Assembly (NCBI GenBank): GCA_965153455.1
Contig: OZ234497.1
Coordinates: forward strand, 18,283,872 to 18,347,871
DNA length: 64,000 nucleotides
Direction: 5' to 3'
From: Sphagnum compactum
Taxonomy: Eukaryota > Bryophyta > Sphagnopsida > Sphagnales
A program made the position numbers and the translations under genes. This document shows, piece by piece, positions 11,090 to 22,930 of the stretch (its first letter is position 1; each line of letters begins with the position of its first letter). The notes under the pieces were generated by a model, which was not told the origin of the DNA, did no database searches, and worked only from the letters and a program-made list of their open reading frames with translations.

Positions 11090-12665
11090 TATTTTGAAAT
11101 TAAATTTTAATATTTATATGCACAAAAAACATTTGCATCATACATAAGCATTCATTTTCACAAATAGAATTTACATGTGGTTTAATGAATTTTTATTGCA
11201 ATTTAAAGCAAATATTGAGTTACGTTGTCTATAAAATTTAATAAACATTAGAGTTCCATAGAAAATATTAATTATGTATCATTATTTAATATGTCATAAA
11301 CTAAAATCCAATTTACATATACATAATAATTAGGTGTATCGAACATGCACATTATGAAAAATTTATACTTCAGAATTTCCTTCAATCAAATTTTATTATT
11401 TGTGTGCACAAAAAATATTTGCATCATACATAACCATTCATTTTATACAAAGAAAATTTACACATAATTTAATATATTAATGAAGGTAAATAGTTCTTTT
11501 ATTTTTTATTTTATCATGTTGAAATTTTTCAAACCAAATTGTTTCATATAATGTCACTGATATCTTTGAAAACCTAACAATGAATAGGGGTGCACTGACT
11601 TGGGTTGAAAAGTTTTGGAGCTACAATGCAAAGGTCATTGATTATTGAACCATTTCAAAAGTAAAAATAAATAGAATCATAAATAAAAAATTTACTCGAA
11701 TCCAAAGGTGCACTTGGTGTTGATGGAAAGTAATTGCCAAGTTAGATTTAACAAAATTTATTTCATAATTTTCATATTTAAGGTGTGGAAGATATTGAAT
11801 TTGAATGAATTTTGTTGTTGAAAATTCAAACAAATTACAACAAGTTAGGTTTAGAAAGGAAAATGAGTTGAGTGTGTTCACACTTGGGGCCAACAACACA
11901 TGTTACTATATTTATCCATGAAGGAAGGTAATTTGTTTTGTTTTGTCATAATGATATAATCCAAACCACAGTGTCTTAGGTTGTGCTATGGAATTTATTA
12001 TTAAAAAGTTTCAATGAACAAAGTTGCAACAACTTGGTTTAGAATGTTTGGAACTATAGTATGGAATCTATTAATTATTGAACCATTTTTTCATTAATTT
12101 TTTTGAAAAACCAAGATTGAAAATTGTATTAATTTGGGGGCATTCTTGGTATTGTTGGAAAGCCCTCACCAAGTTTGATTTAATAAAGTTGATTTTGTAA
12201 TTTTGAGACCTAAAATGTGAACAATGTTACTGAATTTTTGGTGGGTACGTATTGTTGTTGGAAATTCAAACAAATTGACAAAAGGGGTTTGGAAGGAAAA
12301 TTCAACTGAATGTAATCAAACTTGGGCCAATGACATAGGGTACATTAGTGTTTAATGAATTTTTATCATAATTCTAAACAAATATTAAAATATCATGTGT
12401 ATTATATTGAATATAAACATTATAGTTGCACACTATTATTAATTATGTATCATTACTTGATATGTTGTAATGATCTACATAAAAATAATAAGTTACATGT
12501 GTATTGAACATAAACATTAATATTAACTTTTTTTTTTAAATTAAATTTTATTTTGAATTAAACTTTAATGTTTATACGCCCAAAAAACCATTCATTTATA
12601 CAAATAAAATTTACATGTAATGTTATCATAATTTTAAATTAATATTATAATATTATATGTATAAA
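11090..12665. repeat. Decayed repeat complex (pattern R-R-S-S-R)
   Basis: A segment R, recognised by tgcacaaaaaacatttgcat, cattcatttt and ttaatgaatttttat, lies near 11090-11350, again near 11390-11480, and near 12345-12660. A segment S, recognised by tattgaaccattt, ggtgttgatggaaag, agatttaa, gttgttg and aaattcaaacaaatt, lies at about 11600-11910 and 12030-12340. The divergence is large, so this is old. No coding capacity. Confidence 0.5.
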
Positions 12666-15318
12666 ATTAAAGTTGCCTATTAGTTGTTTAACCTAGTTGA
12701 AAAGAAAGTTGCAAACAAAATTGTATTTACTCCATCTTTTGGTACATTTTATCATCCAAAGTAACTGAACATTAGTCAATTTTTTGACTATGTGTCAACT
12801 GAAAAACCTTAGATGCCAAAAATATTTCAAAAATGACCCCTTAATTGAAACATGTTTCACATTATTTACCAACATAGTTGGAACTTCAACTTGAAGACAT
12901 TGTTGATGCTAGGAATATTCGGCAAATGACCACACAATTGAAAAATGCTTTCAACTATATACCAATATAATGAACAAATCAATTTAATTGGTAATTGCCA
13001 TAATTTTATTTTAAAATTTAAAAAATCCCATTGAAACATAGTTGCAAATGTCATGTAGTTGAAAACTTTTGGTTAAAAAAGGGGGTTTTCTACTAGTGAC
13101 AAATTAAAGCTCCTACAAATTGGTAGTTCAAACGTTTATGTTGGATATCACCAAAAGCTAACATGTTCTTTTCAAACAATAAGGTCCATTTAGTGGGTTG
13201 GATTCCCCATCTTTAAAAAGTGTGACAATGATTGAAAAAAATCCCCCTCCAAATTTTCCACAACAATTTTATTCACAATTGTAGATTGCAATGCCATGTT
13301 GATTAGTTAATTACTATTATTAATCATTTTTTCTAAGCCTTTGGGCTTGTAACCAAAGGTACCTTCACCTAAGTTCTAGGAAAATTTAAATCAACCTTTG
13401 CCACACTTTGTTTAACCCTAAACCTAAACCATTTCTACTTGTAATTTTTTTAGGGTGAAAACACACTACCGGGAGGCCAAGATTGTTATCACATTGTACC
13501 GTTTTTCAAAGGTCCTATGTTTGAACTTCAACCATGTCATTATTATGAAGGATTTTCACAATGTTTTTGCATATTATAGTAGGTTAAAACCCAAAGAAGT
13601 CAAATGCTGAAGAACCTATAGTTTTTTATTTCACATGTTGTGATAAAATGTATTTGTGCCAAAAACAATACATCACATTGTACTTAAAAATGGAAATGTA
13701 TTTGATCATTGAAATGATTTTTAATCTTTATGAAATTTGTGATATTAATTAAAAATTGTGATTCCAGATTGGGATAAGATTATGAGCCATGAGAAAAGTT
13801 TGATAGTCATCATATTAGAAATGAATGTTTTTAGGGTCATGACCATAAGTATGTGGTAAATTAACATTTTAACAAATAATCATTTTCAAATGGAAGATGA
13901 CAAGATATGTAAAATGAACCATTTAAAAAAAATTCATTTCAAACTTTTTTTGGTTGATTAATTCAGCCCAAAAACTAGTGTAGTCCAAAAAATAAATAAA
14001 TTGTATTATACTACATATGTACCATAAATAAGCCCATTATTCCTTGAATTTAATATTTTAGATTTTTTTTCAAATAATATTAGATAACATTAACATTGTG
14101 AAAATCAAAATATCAAGCTTAAACACTAAAAGTGAAACCCAAAATTAAATGCAACACATTTTGCAAGTGTAAATTTTACACACATGTCATGAAATCACCT
14201 AAATAGGCCCCCCTTAATGTGCTTTCACCATTGCCATCATCTTAAACATCTTTTATGACCATCTGGTACATCCACAACACCAATTTTGCAACTCCAAACT
14301 TATTTCTTTATGTACCATAGATTTGGCTCCTTAGTCATGTTGTTTTGACATGGAGCTTAAATCTTTCTAGCTTTTTAGCTCTTGCAAAATTAGAGATTTT
14401 ATAACAACCATAACTACTACTAGTCCTCTTGAAGAAATTATAAAATCATCCCCTAGCCACTCTTTTCTCCTCAAGTAAACATATTGATGGAAGATTAATA
14501 AAGTGAAGTTTCACTCATAGAAATGACGGGTTGCGATCAACCTCAAGGGAGCCATATGTAGTTAAACATGAACATTGAGCTTTTATATGAGGCATTGCTA
14601 ACAATCTAAAATACACCAAAGAATGACACCTTCTTGTGATTCCACACCCATTTAATGAGGAACAATTGATATCTTTCACAAACAATTTAACAAGACAACA
14701 AAGCATTTAGTGGGCATTGGGACAAAAGATTTAGGGTTTGATTAGGTAAAAATTACATGTTCCCATAAAAATAATGGATTGAAATGCTTGCCAAGAAATT
14801 ATGCATTGTTTATTGAATTTTTTTGAATTTTTTTTCTTCCCTAATAGTTGCCCAAGAAAACAAATTGTTCATTTCCTTTTTCACTTAAGGTTTTCCAAGA
14901 TAATACATCATCTTCCATCTTACTTCCATGTTAAAGTCCTTGAATGTTAAAGCAAGAGGGGCAAGAGCCCTGGTGGCATGCGTAAATTCCTTAATGCACC
15001 CCAAGGTTAAACTCCCTCCCAGTTGATGCGAGGGGTGTGCCATAAGGACAAAACCAAAATTGGGCAAAATTGTTGACATGACCATAACTGAGGACAAAGC
15101 TAACACCTATGCCTACATCCGCAAAAGGTGTTCCACCTAAAATTCCTCCCAATCACTATAAAGGAATATTTGAAGGTGTGCTTTAATTTTTTTATGCCTG
15201 GTTGATCCCCCATGAGGGGGCAGATAAAAACACCATTAAGGGACAACAAGAATAGGTGCCAAGCTAACACATCAAACGGGTCACGTGCTAAACAGTTAAA
15301 AAGAAGGCAAAAAGCAAG
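12666..15318. other. AT-rich intergenic DNA, no gene recognised
   Basis: Only short open frames occur, with no domains. A segment at 14690-14935 is shared with 57.5-57.75 kb in inverted orientation. Confidence 0.4.
14690..14935 (-). repeat. Dispersed repeat, inverted copy of 57500-57750
   Basis: Landmarks shared in reverse complement are gacaaaagatttagggttt, gccaagaaattatgcattg, cttccctaatagttgccca, and ttttccaagataatacatc. About 250 bp align by eye with gaps. No coding potential is evident; probably a fragment of a longer transposon. Confidence 0.6.
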
Positions 15319-15406
15319 TTGCACCTCCCACTAAATAATGAAAGGGATGCACTATATAAATGTTGCACCTCCCACTGAATAATGAAAAGGATGCATTATA
15401 CAAATG
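15319..15406. repeat. Tandem duplication, 44-bp unit x 2
   Basis: The unit beginning ttgcacctcccactaaataa at 15319 is repeated at 15363 with a handful of substitutions. Confidence 0.9.
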
Positions 15407-15689
15407 TGGTCAGGGAAGGCCCAAATAGAAGGTGTTCAAAAGATTTAACACCAAAATCCAAACATAGGCCACTTGGGGGGAAAGGGGACCAAAGAGGAAA
15501 TAGAAAAACTTGGGAAACCATTTAAAAGGAAAACTTGATAAGCTTGATGATGCTTTTGATGCCAAGCCATGCCATGTTGAGTTAATAAGGCTTCACCATT
15601 GGAACATGGAATGTCACGAAGGGCCCCACCCCTACCTTCAAGGGACGATAATACACCAAAAGGATCATTGGTCGCTTGAAGAATGGAAC

Positions 15690-15985
15690 TAGAAAGAGAA
15701 CTCGAAGGAAGCACAAAAGCTAAAGAAGGAAGAGCATGTATCGCCCCAAAAGGGAAAGAAGAACGAAAGAACGAGAGAAAAAAAAAGGAAGGAAGGGAAG
15801 AAAGAAAAAAAAAGGGAAAGAGGTAAGAAGAAAAAGAAGAAAGGAAAAAGAAAGGAAGAAAGAAAAACCAAAAAAATGAAGGAAAGAAAAGAAAAGAAAT
15901 TTAAAAAAAATGGAAGAGAGGAAGAAAGAAAAAGAAAAAAGAAAGGAAAGAAAAGAAGCCAAAAAAAAAAGAAGAGAAAACCTAC
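15690..15985 (+). repeat. Long polypurine (GA-rich) tract
   Basis: For nearly 300 bp the plus strand is almost entirely A and G, made of GAAA, GGAA and AAGAAGG words with few pyrimidine interruptions. Such mirror-like purine tracts can form triplex DNA. Minus-strand frames here are Phe/Ser/Leu-only artefacts. Confidence 0.85.
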
Positions 15986-17176
15986 CTCCTTTGAAGTCTT
16001 TTGAAAGAAATGTCAATTGAAATAAGGCCTCAACTGCATATCCCTAGCATTAGCCTAGGTCGAACTTGCTGATAAAAATAAGTAAGAATAGAAAATAAAA
16101 ACAAATGAATGAGTCAACTAAACATGCACCAAAGTGGCACACGTTATTTCTTTTGGGGGAGAGGGAACGCAGTGTTGATGAATAAGCCTCCCAAATCTTT
16201 GAGTGTATGGAGTTGTCTACATTGGGAACTTATTTTTCTAACACAGGTTGTGTCTGTTGCCTTTCCTTGCACAAAACATGTTATTGGAAATCACTCGTGA
16301 ATTATGATGACACCAAGAAGGGTAAACTACTTGTGTCTAAACGATTGACATCTTTGTTGTATGAGTATTATTATTTCTCAAAACATTTCTTGTTTGGTTT
16401 ATTGTAACATTTTCATTGTTAAAGTCCATGTTCTATAATGTGGAACGTTGTAAAAAATATTAGTTATAGGAAAAAAATAAAAATGGCTCACATGTGTCCC
16501 AAGCTTAACAAAAACAATCATGCACTTTCACAAGATTATAACAAATCATTTTTAGGACATTTGGTTAAGATTTTTGCATACACCAAAAGGAGTAATAATT
16601 ATGTGGTTTTTTAATTGTCATCATTGCCAAGGTGGTAAGGTAAGTGATATGCCTTCCAGGCAGACCTTTAAATGAGAGGATTCGCTTAATTGGGGCCCAA
16701 GTTCGAGCCATCGTGGTGGCCCTCATGGCAGATTAGGTTGTGAATCTAAGTGTTGGTTTATGTTGAACTCTCAATTTGACAGCACTCATGACCATCATAC
16801 GTGTTGGTGAGTGGTGGTTTGAAGAAGGGGTCGAGGAGATGTCCATGACATGGTAAGTCTTTGAACTAGAGACAAGTCTCCAATTAGGCCATGAGATGGT
16901 AGATCATAATCCCGAGCGAAGAGGCCTTGTACCACTTGGAAAGTCCACAATAGGTTGAGTCCTATTTGTTTAGAAATTAGAATTAGCCTTAGGTTGAAGA
17001 TGAATTTGAATGTTGGAACTCACCACGTGCGTGGCTTGCAATGTGCAAGTAGTTTAATTGTTTAATGATGAGTGTGGACGGAGGTAAGGGCATGAATTGA
17101 ATCTAGATGCAAAATTTGGTAATAAAGCAAGCTCCTTGAATTTTTGAAATTTTTTAAGGCAACATCTTAAAGCACA

Positions 17177-18662
17177 ATGGCTTCGAAACAACCAACACCA
17201 AGCATGATGGAGAATGTGCATCTTAAGGTAAAGAGGAAGTACAAGGTTAAAAATAAAAAAGAAAAGAAAACAATTTTTGAGGAATTCATCACCATAGAAA
17301 TAGATATGGTCGATAGAGATCTATCCACAAACAAAGAACAAAACCTAAAGGATTTCATGGAGGAGAAAATGGCTCCTCTTTGCAAAACGAAGAAAAAGAA
17401 GGGGAAGGATGTGGTTAGGCCGACTAAAATTTAAGCCCAAATAAAAACTCCTTCCCTTTAGTCAAATAGTAAGGGAGGAATTGTGGCAAATGTGGGTTCG
17501 TTAGTTAAAATGTTTCCCTTCACTCCTAAGAAGAGCAAAAAAAAGGAAAAAACTTTTGACCCATGCAAAAAGCTACCCATACATGTGCATTTACACTCTT
17601 GGAAAACATCTAACGATAGAAAAAACTCCTTGACAATTCCTTTGGATGGGACTTGAAAGGGAAGAGGGGGCAAAAGGGCCTAAAAATGTCTTAAAATGGA
17701 TAAGACTTCAAGGGCATAAGAGGAGGTGAACCAAAACATGATGATCAAATTGCCCAAAAGCATTCTAGATCTCTTTAATTCCTTCAAGACCTTTATGGCA
17801 CAACGTAATGGAGCCATGACGCAACATGGCAAAGTCACAAGGATGTGGAACCAAGTCATGGTTAGGTTGGGTGTGTTGGGCATTATCCCAAGTGGGGGTT
17901 TGGCCAAGGTTGTGATGAACACAAGGTTGCTTGATTCTTTTGTACGGAAGGAAATGACGACGAAAATAACGCGACTATGGCTACTCCAAGTAGAGGTGTA
18001 TTTAAAAACCCGCCACCTCAAATTGGACAAGAAATAGATTCCTTTTGCTCAAACACTCCTCAAAAAACACGTGTGGGATTGGTGGTTGCTTAAAAAATAA
18101 TAAACACCCAACCTGTTTGAAATCCTCACATGGGAGGAATTCAAACTATGACTAAATGAAAGGTTCATGTTGCACCACTTAATGTTGAAGGATGGGATTG
18201 AATTGTTGGAGTTCACTCCAAGGGATGGAACGGGTTCTCTGGCCTGCTATGTGTAAAACTTCAACCAAATGTTGATTCTAGTCCCCTTAGAAAAGGAGTT
18301 TGCCAAGAAATTAGATTTCCTTCGTGGATTGAGACTTTGGGTTTGGAATGTTGTTTATCAAAAGATTGACATCTTGGACAGTTTCCAGGGTTTGATGAAA
18401 ATGGTGGAATGTATGGAGGATGAAGGCCTTCCACACCACAAAGGTGAACCAAAAACAAACTCAATTAGAAACAAAATGTTGGTTCAAGTAATGGAAATAA
18501 AGGCCAAAATAAGCAAAAATGGGGCCATGGTAAGCCAAGGCTTTATGACGATACGAAAAAAATTTAAGGCAAAAAATTAGCAATAAAAAAGGCAAATTGG
18601 ACCTTGCAAAGGTAGAGTGCTTCAATTGTGACAATCATGGGCATTTGCCGAAAGATTGTCCC
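17177..18662 (+). pseudogene. gag remnant, copy A
   Basis: The amino part (17177-17434) is intact: it starts MASKQPTPSMMENVHLKVKR and is highly basic. After several stops the frame resumes at 17726-18037, with GVLGIIPSGGLAKVV. The stretch 18050-18430 carries the Retrotrans_gag signature (WEEFK, ELLEFTPRDGTGSLACYV, a long helix ending RGLRLWVWNVVYQKID). A CCHC zinc knuckle follows at 18612-18662: VECFNCDNHGHLPKDCP, with C-x2-C-x4-H-x4-C complete. Gag packages element RNA, and the knuckle binds nucleic acid. Multiple stops (for example near 18100 and 18150) and frame changes make it non-functional as one protein. Confidence 0.7.
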
Positions 18663-18769
18663 AAGTTGCTTCAAATAAATGATTACATTTTTCAAGGTAA
18701 GAAAATTTTCTAAGGGGGGATTTATGGTTAAAATAAGGGCCAACAAGAGCGAAACCTCCAACTTATTAA

Positions 18770-19440
18770 AATTAAAATGTAACATAAATAACAAATTGGT
18801 GTGTTGATTTTTAGATTTGAAGCGACAAATTCATTCATGACTTTATAAGCAATGGAATGATTAAAAGTCAAGATCATATTACTAACACACCCCATAATAG
18901 TGCATTTGGCACAAGGCATATCTAGACCCTTCATTGGTGTAATGTTAGATGTCAAGATGTTTTGCTTTAGGGGAGTGCAATTTTTTGAGAGGTTCACCTT
19001 ATGTGAGTTGGATAATTTTGATGTAATTTTAAGGAACACATTTTTGGATGTCTATGAAGTAGACATCCTCCACAACGGAAATAAAATGAGAGTTCATGCC
19101 AAAATTGGCTTTAAGTTAGTGAATTTAAATGTGGAATATAATTCTACATTGGCGAAAGTAAGAGTTAACTTGGTTGTTTTGGCTAAAATAAGAGTTATAA
19201 TCGACTAGTTTTGTAATTTTAATGTCTTTGAGAGACTCCCGATGAAAACTTAAGCCATAAGGGGCAAGGCGACCTTGTGAGTGTATTTTGAATTCATTCA
19301 ATAAATTTTCAAAGGTTTTAATAGATGAACTCCCCAATTTTCTTCCACTTTCATACAAGTGGACCATGAGATAACAACGTGCCTAATTTAGCCTTGTTTC
19401 CATAATTATACCATAATTTAGCCCAAAGCACCTATAGGTG
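18770..19440 (+). pseudogene. Retropepsin-like protease and linker remnant, copy A
   Basis: The start of the domain is damaged by a stop where the copies at 29.6 and 42.4 kb read CCFLDLGATNSF. From 18900 the frame is open: PFIGVMLDVKMFCFRGVQFF, then LDNFDVILRNTFLDVYEVDI, which corresponds to the D-V-I-L-G-x-x-F/W-L strand of gypsy proteases. Linker sequence before RT follows with stops. In the better copies the active-site triad is Asp-Leu-Gly rather than the usual Asp-Ser/Thr-Gly, an atypical feature of the whole family. Confidence 0.6.
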
Positions 19441-19559
19441 AAACCAAAGGGAATTGGGAAAATTAGAAAAATAATTAAACAACATTTTCAATTAAGGGTA
19501 TATTCAGCAAAACAAATCATTTTATGGGGCATTGGTTTTGTTTGTTGATTAAAAACACA

Positions 19560-20090
19560 AGTTGAAAATGTGCATTGACTACTGCGCCTAAAACAAAATA
19601 ACCATAAAAAATAATTATCCTTTATTTCGAATTGATGATGTGTTGGATCAACTCCATGGGACCAAATATTTAGCCGAATTGATCTCACGTTGGGGTACTA
19701 TCAAATCCACATTACAGATGAAAACATTGAAAAAACGGATGTGAAGACCAAATATGGTCCATATGAGTTTTTGGTGATGCTATTGAAGTTATGCAACGCC
19801 CCATCGACGTTCATGACCATGATCTTTATATAATATGAGAAGTTAAATGAGTTTGTGATCATTTATATTGATGGTATCTTGATATATTTTAGGATCGTTA
19901 AAAACATATAAAACATTTAGAATATGTTTTGAGTAAGTTTCAACAAAACAAATTATTTGCCATTAGAACGAAAAATGAGTTTTACATAGGAAAAAATAGA
20001 TTTCTTGGGACCTGTTATCAAGGGAAGGAGTGAGGCCGGACCTTAAAAAATTGGAAGCCATCAAAGACTTGAAGAAGTTAAAAATGTGTC
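19560..20090 (+). pseudogene. Reverse transcriptase remnant, copy A (YIDG at the active site)
   Basis: KMCIDYCA, a stop, NKITIKNNYPLFRIDD and LHGTKY open the domain. The first catalytic region is frameshifted. FVIIYIDGILIYF at 19852-19890 has Gly in place of the second Asp of YIDD (codon GGT at 19873-19875). After FLGPVIKGRSEAGP the region equivalent to V-R-P-D-x-x-K-x-x-A-I-K-D is readable to about 20085 and then coding sequence ends. RNase H and integrase are absent. Confidence 0.7.
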
Positions 20091-21355
20091 AATTGTTTAA
20101 ATCTCAATTATACATGCAAATATATTTTGTTTCAAAATTGTGTTCAATAGATTACATGGCTTCATTTTTGCTACCAATGGAAACAAGTATGGGAAAATGG
20201 TGATTCAAGAGCTTTTCCATGTGTTGTTGATAATAGATCACAAGCTTACATTATAACATACAAAATACATTTCAATTTTTTACATGTATCAAGAACGGAA
20301 TAATATACAACACATGAACATTGCATGCAAACATGTATGGGCTTCCATTTAATTACTGCAACATTGATGGAAGTTGGAAGTTGCGAAAGTTTTGCATAGA
20401 TGGATTGTCATTGCCATGATCTCTTTTGGTAAAATCATGTATTTTTATAAGTATAATTTGCTTGCAATTTTGTATTGCACAAAAACATGGTCACTTTCAT
20501 GTCACCTTCCAAACCAAAAACCAACATCATAGCACAAATGAAAATATAAGCTTAAGAAAACAAAAAGAAAAGATTGAAAATCAAACAATGCAAGGAGTGT
20601 AAAACCTTGAAAATAGAAAAGAAGAGGGTTAAAAAATCCCTAAACAATTTGTAAAAACCATCAAAATTTGAAAGAGGTTTTCGTGGTACATGTGCCCTTA
20701 CTAAGCTGAAGTATGATTGGTGTAGGTGAGATTTAAGGAGAGAATATGTCTCCCAAGTTATTATTGGTGAATACGTATACCATATACTTTACTAAAGAAG
20801 CCACTAGTTAGAAATGGCCTCTTGAGATTTTCACCAATAGCCTAAGGCGCTTTTGGCGTTTATATGAAAAGCCACCCACTTCCCTAAAGTTGCCATCATT
20901 ATTTGATAGAGTTGGATGAAGTATTACATGATAGAATAAATGTGTCAATTCTTTAAATCTCACGCTCATAGAGTCACTCTTAGAAAGACAAGGATGGGGG
21001 ACTAAATTTTTGTGAGCACTAGTGTATAAATGTGGGTTTGTCTCAAGTAGTTTATACGGAAACTTGCCAAAATAGAAACTTCTATTTTGAGTTGGCTCAT
21101 GAAGTTTCAGGTTTTTTTTTTTTTTTTTTTGGGAGTGTGATAGGCCAATCAAAATGGCTCATGTTGACCGGGAAAAAAGAAAGATTAAACTTGGGAGGCA
21201 CCCAAATCTAATTAGAAAAAACTTGACTATGTCCTCAAATTTCTGCCCGTGCCATTAGCCTAGGCCAAAAATCATAAATTACACTTTCCAAAGTCGAAAT
21301 TCCAGAGTTCCCAAAACTCATTGGTGTGCCACATGATGTCTCTGCTACACACCAG

Positions 21356-21858
21356 CGGAAAATACTAAAAAGGCCAAAGGAAATGAATGCAGTCAGTACA
21401 AAAGCACTGCAGCCTGAGGCTTCCCATTGCGTGCATGACATTCCAATTTCCAACAAAACCCTGCTACATACTGGGTCAAAGAGCGGAAAATATTAAACAG
21501 GCAAAAGGAAATGAATGCTGTCTGTAGAAAAGTACTGCAGCCTGAGCGTTCCCATTGGCTGCATGATATTCTTAGTACCAACAAAAACCTACTACCTACT
21601 GGGTAAAAGAGCGAAAAATATTAAACAGGCAAAAGGAAATGAATGTTATCAGTACAAAAGTACTGCAGCCTGAGCGTTCCCATTGGGTGCATGATGTTCC
21701 TATTTCCAACAAAATCCTACTACTTATTGGGTGAAAGAGCGGAAAATATTAAACAGGCAAAAGGAAATGAATGCAGTCAGTACAAAAGTACTGCTAATGC
21801 TGCAGTAATACTTTTGTACTGACTGCATCATTTCCTTCGGCCGGTTTAATATTTTCCG
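21356..21858. repeat. Foldback-like block: four tandem modules closed by an inverted one (copy A)
   Basis: Modules start at about 21356, 21486, 21613 and 21741 (period about 127 bp). Each begins GGAAAATATTAAACAGGC (variants) and runs through GGAAATGAATG to CAGTACAAAAGTACTGC. The block closes with the reverse complement, ending GTTTAATATTTTCCG at 21858. Outer ends CGGAAAATA and TATTTTCCG are inverted. No coding sequence and no clear target-site duplication. Confidence 0.65.
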
Positions 21859-22265
21859 TAGGTAGCCACCGTGACCCAGGGTCAGTTTAGGGTACCCTTC
21901 GAAGTAAATGAGTTGGTGAGCCTCTAGAATAGAACTCAGTCAAATTTGGTCAGAAGGAAAAGAGGTGAGCAGAAGAAGTTGGACTCCCATTATAAACCAG
22001 CTACTGGTTGGAGCCTATTGTCTAAATTAGGTGATTTCACACTTTTTCTCCTCATGATGTGAGGACTTGAGCCCAGTTTTTTTTCAGGAAAAACACTTTC
22101 CATATTTTGCTCCCACTTTTTTTTTGTCCACAAGTTGCAAAAAGTCACCACAGAAAAATGCGTTGCTTCTTATTTGTTAGAACCAATGTTGCTGGTTCTC
22201 CATTTTTCAGAAAACTTCTGAACAAGGTTTTGACACTTAAAAAAATTTCATTGGTTTTCCAGGTG

Positions 22266-22930
22266 TGGGTCTGAAATCCACGATTGGTTGTCAATCTTGA
22301 CGACTTCATCACAAGAAACAAAAAGATACCTTGAACTTGCAACAATCTCTCAAATTTCGGTAAAGACCTACTTGTGTAAGCATTCAACCATTATCCAACC
22401 AAAAGAATCACTCCAACGATGTTTAGGGTTTATAGGAACATTGAGAAAAGAAAACAATGGTTTCATGGCCTCAAACTCCAACATAGGACAACCCTACTAT
22501 ACAAATGCAAAATGGTGGCAAATTGTTGTCTTTTTTTTCCTCTTTCCCCTTCAAACCTCCCTAAATCACTTGTTCAACAATGGAAATACGACTTTGTTGA
22601 CAATAAATTACCTCATTCTTGGCATGGGTGTTTTTCTTGTTCACATAAAACTCCTTTTCCTTTTTATCCAAATGTGGCATAGCTTGAAGTACTTTTGTTT
22701 TTCTCGCATGTTTTTGAAACATGTTTAATTTAGGACCCAAAATAACCTCCTTTCCCTTCATCGCCGAACACACAATGCACTTCACATAGCTAATCTCTCC
22801 ACAATCACTCTTGAACATTTTTGCCCATGGAAATTATGTAGCCTAGATGTTTCTAAACTTGTGAAAGACATCAAATTTTTTCTTAAATTTCTTCAACAAT
22901 GGTTTGTCTTCTTCATTTGCCAAAACCTAA
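22266..22930 (-). pseudogene. hAT-like transposase, amino-terminal part
   Basis: Reading the minus strand from 22930: ANEEDKPLLKKFKKKFDVFH, KFRNI, two stops where Trp and Lys would be expected, FPWAKMFKSDCG, then YVKCIVCSAMKGKEVILGPK and FQKHARKTK. This is a BED-type zinc finger (C-x2-C, then His-x-Ala-x-Lys) as in hAT-related plant proteins. Farther on are readable QFATILHLYSR, a frame change, then SSRYLFVSCDEVVKIDNQSW, the beta-strand/CDE region that precedes the RNase H-like core. It breaks at about 22266 into the gypsy-type element. Several stops and frameshifts are visible. The rest of the same family is found at 29865-30812 and 42648-43592. Family recognition is from memory of the motif pattern; no search was run. 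Confidence 0.65.

Larger units (their letters stand above)
16195..22265 (+). mobile_element. Defective Ty3/gypsy-type element, copy A
   Basis: In order: a noncoding leader of about 1 kb (16195-17170, matching 39535-40810 but with about 300 bp missing at 16468), gag (17177-18662), protease (18770-19200), protease-RT linker (19200-19440), RT (19560-20090), about 700 bp of noncoding sequence, then an inverted-repeat module (21356-21858), ending at ggtgtgggtctga near 22270. Stops and frameshifts occur throughout. RNase H, integrase and a matching LTR pair were not found. More diverged from the two tandem-unit copies than those are from each other, so it is an older or separate insertion. Its 3' end joins a hAT-like pseudogene. 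Confidence 0.7.

Noticed and set aside
15689-16016. Minus-strand open frames of almost only Phe, Ser and Leu
   Set aside because: Artefact of the polypurine tract.
16618-16720. Possible tRNA-derived segment with GTTCGAGCC in the element leader (also 27520 and 40265)
   Set aside because: Shared by all copies as part of the leader; no cloverleaf could be folded by eye, and primer-binding use cannot be shown without LTR ends.
22288-22728. Plus-strand 146-codon open frame
   Set aside because: Antisense shadow of the hAT-like pseudogene, whose minus-strand reading carries recognisable motifs.
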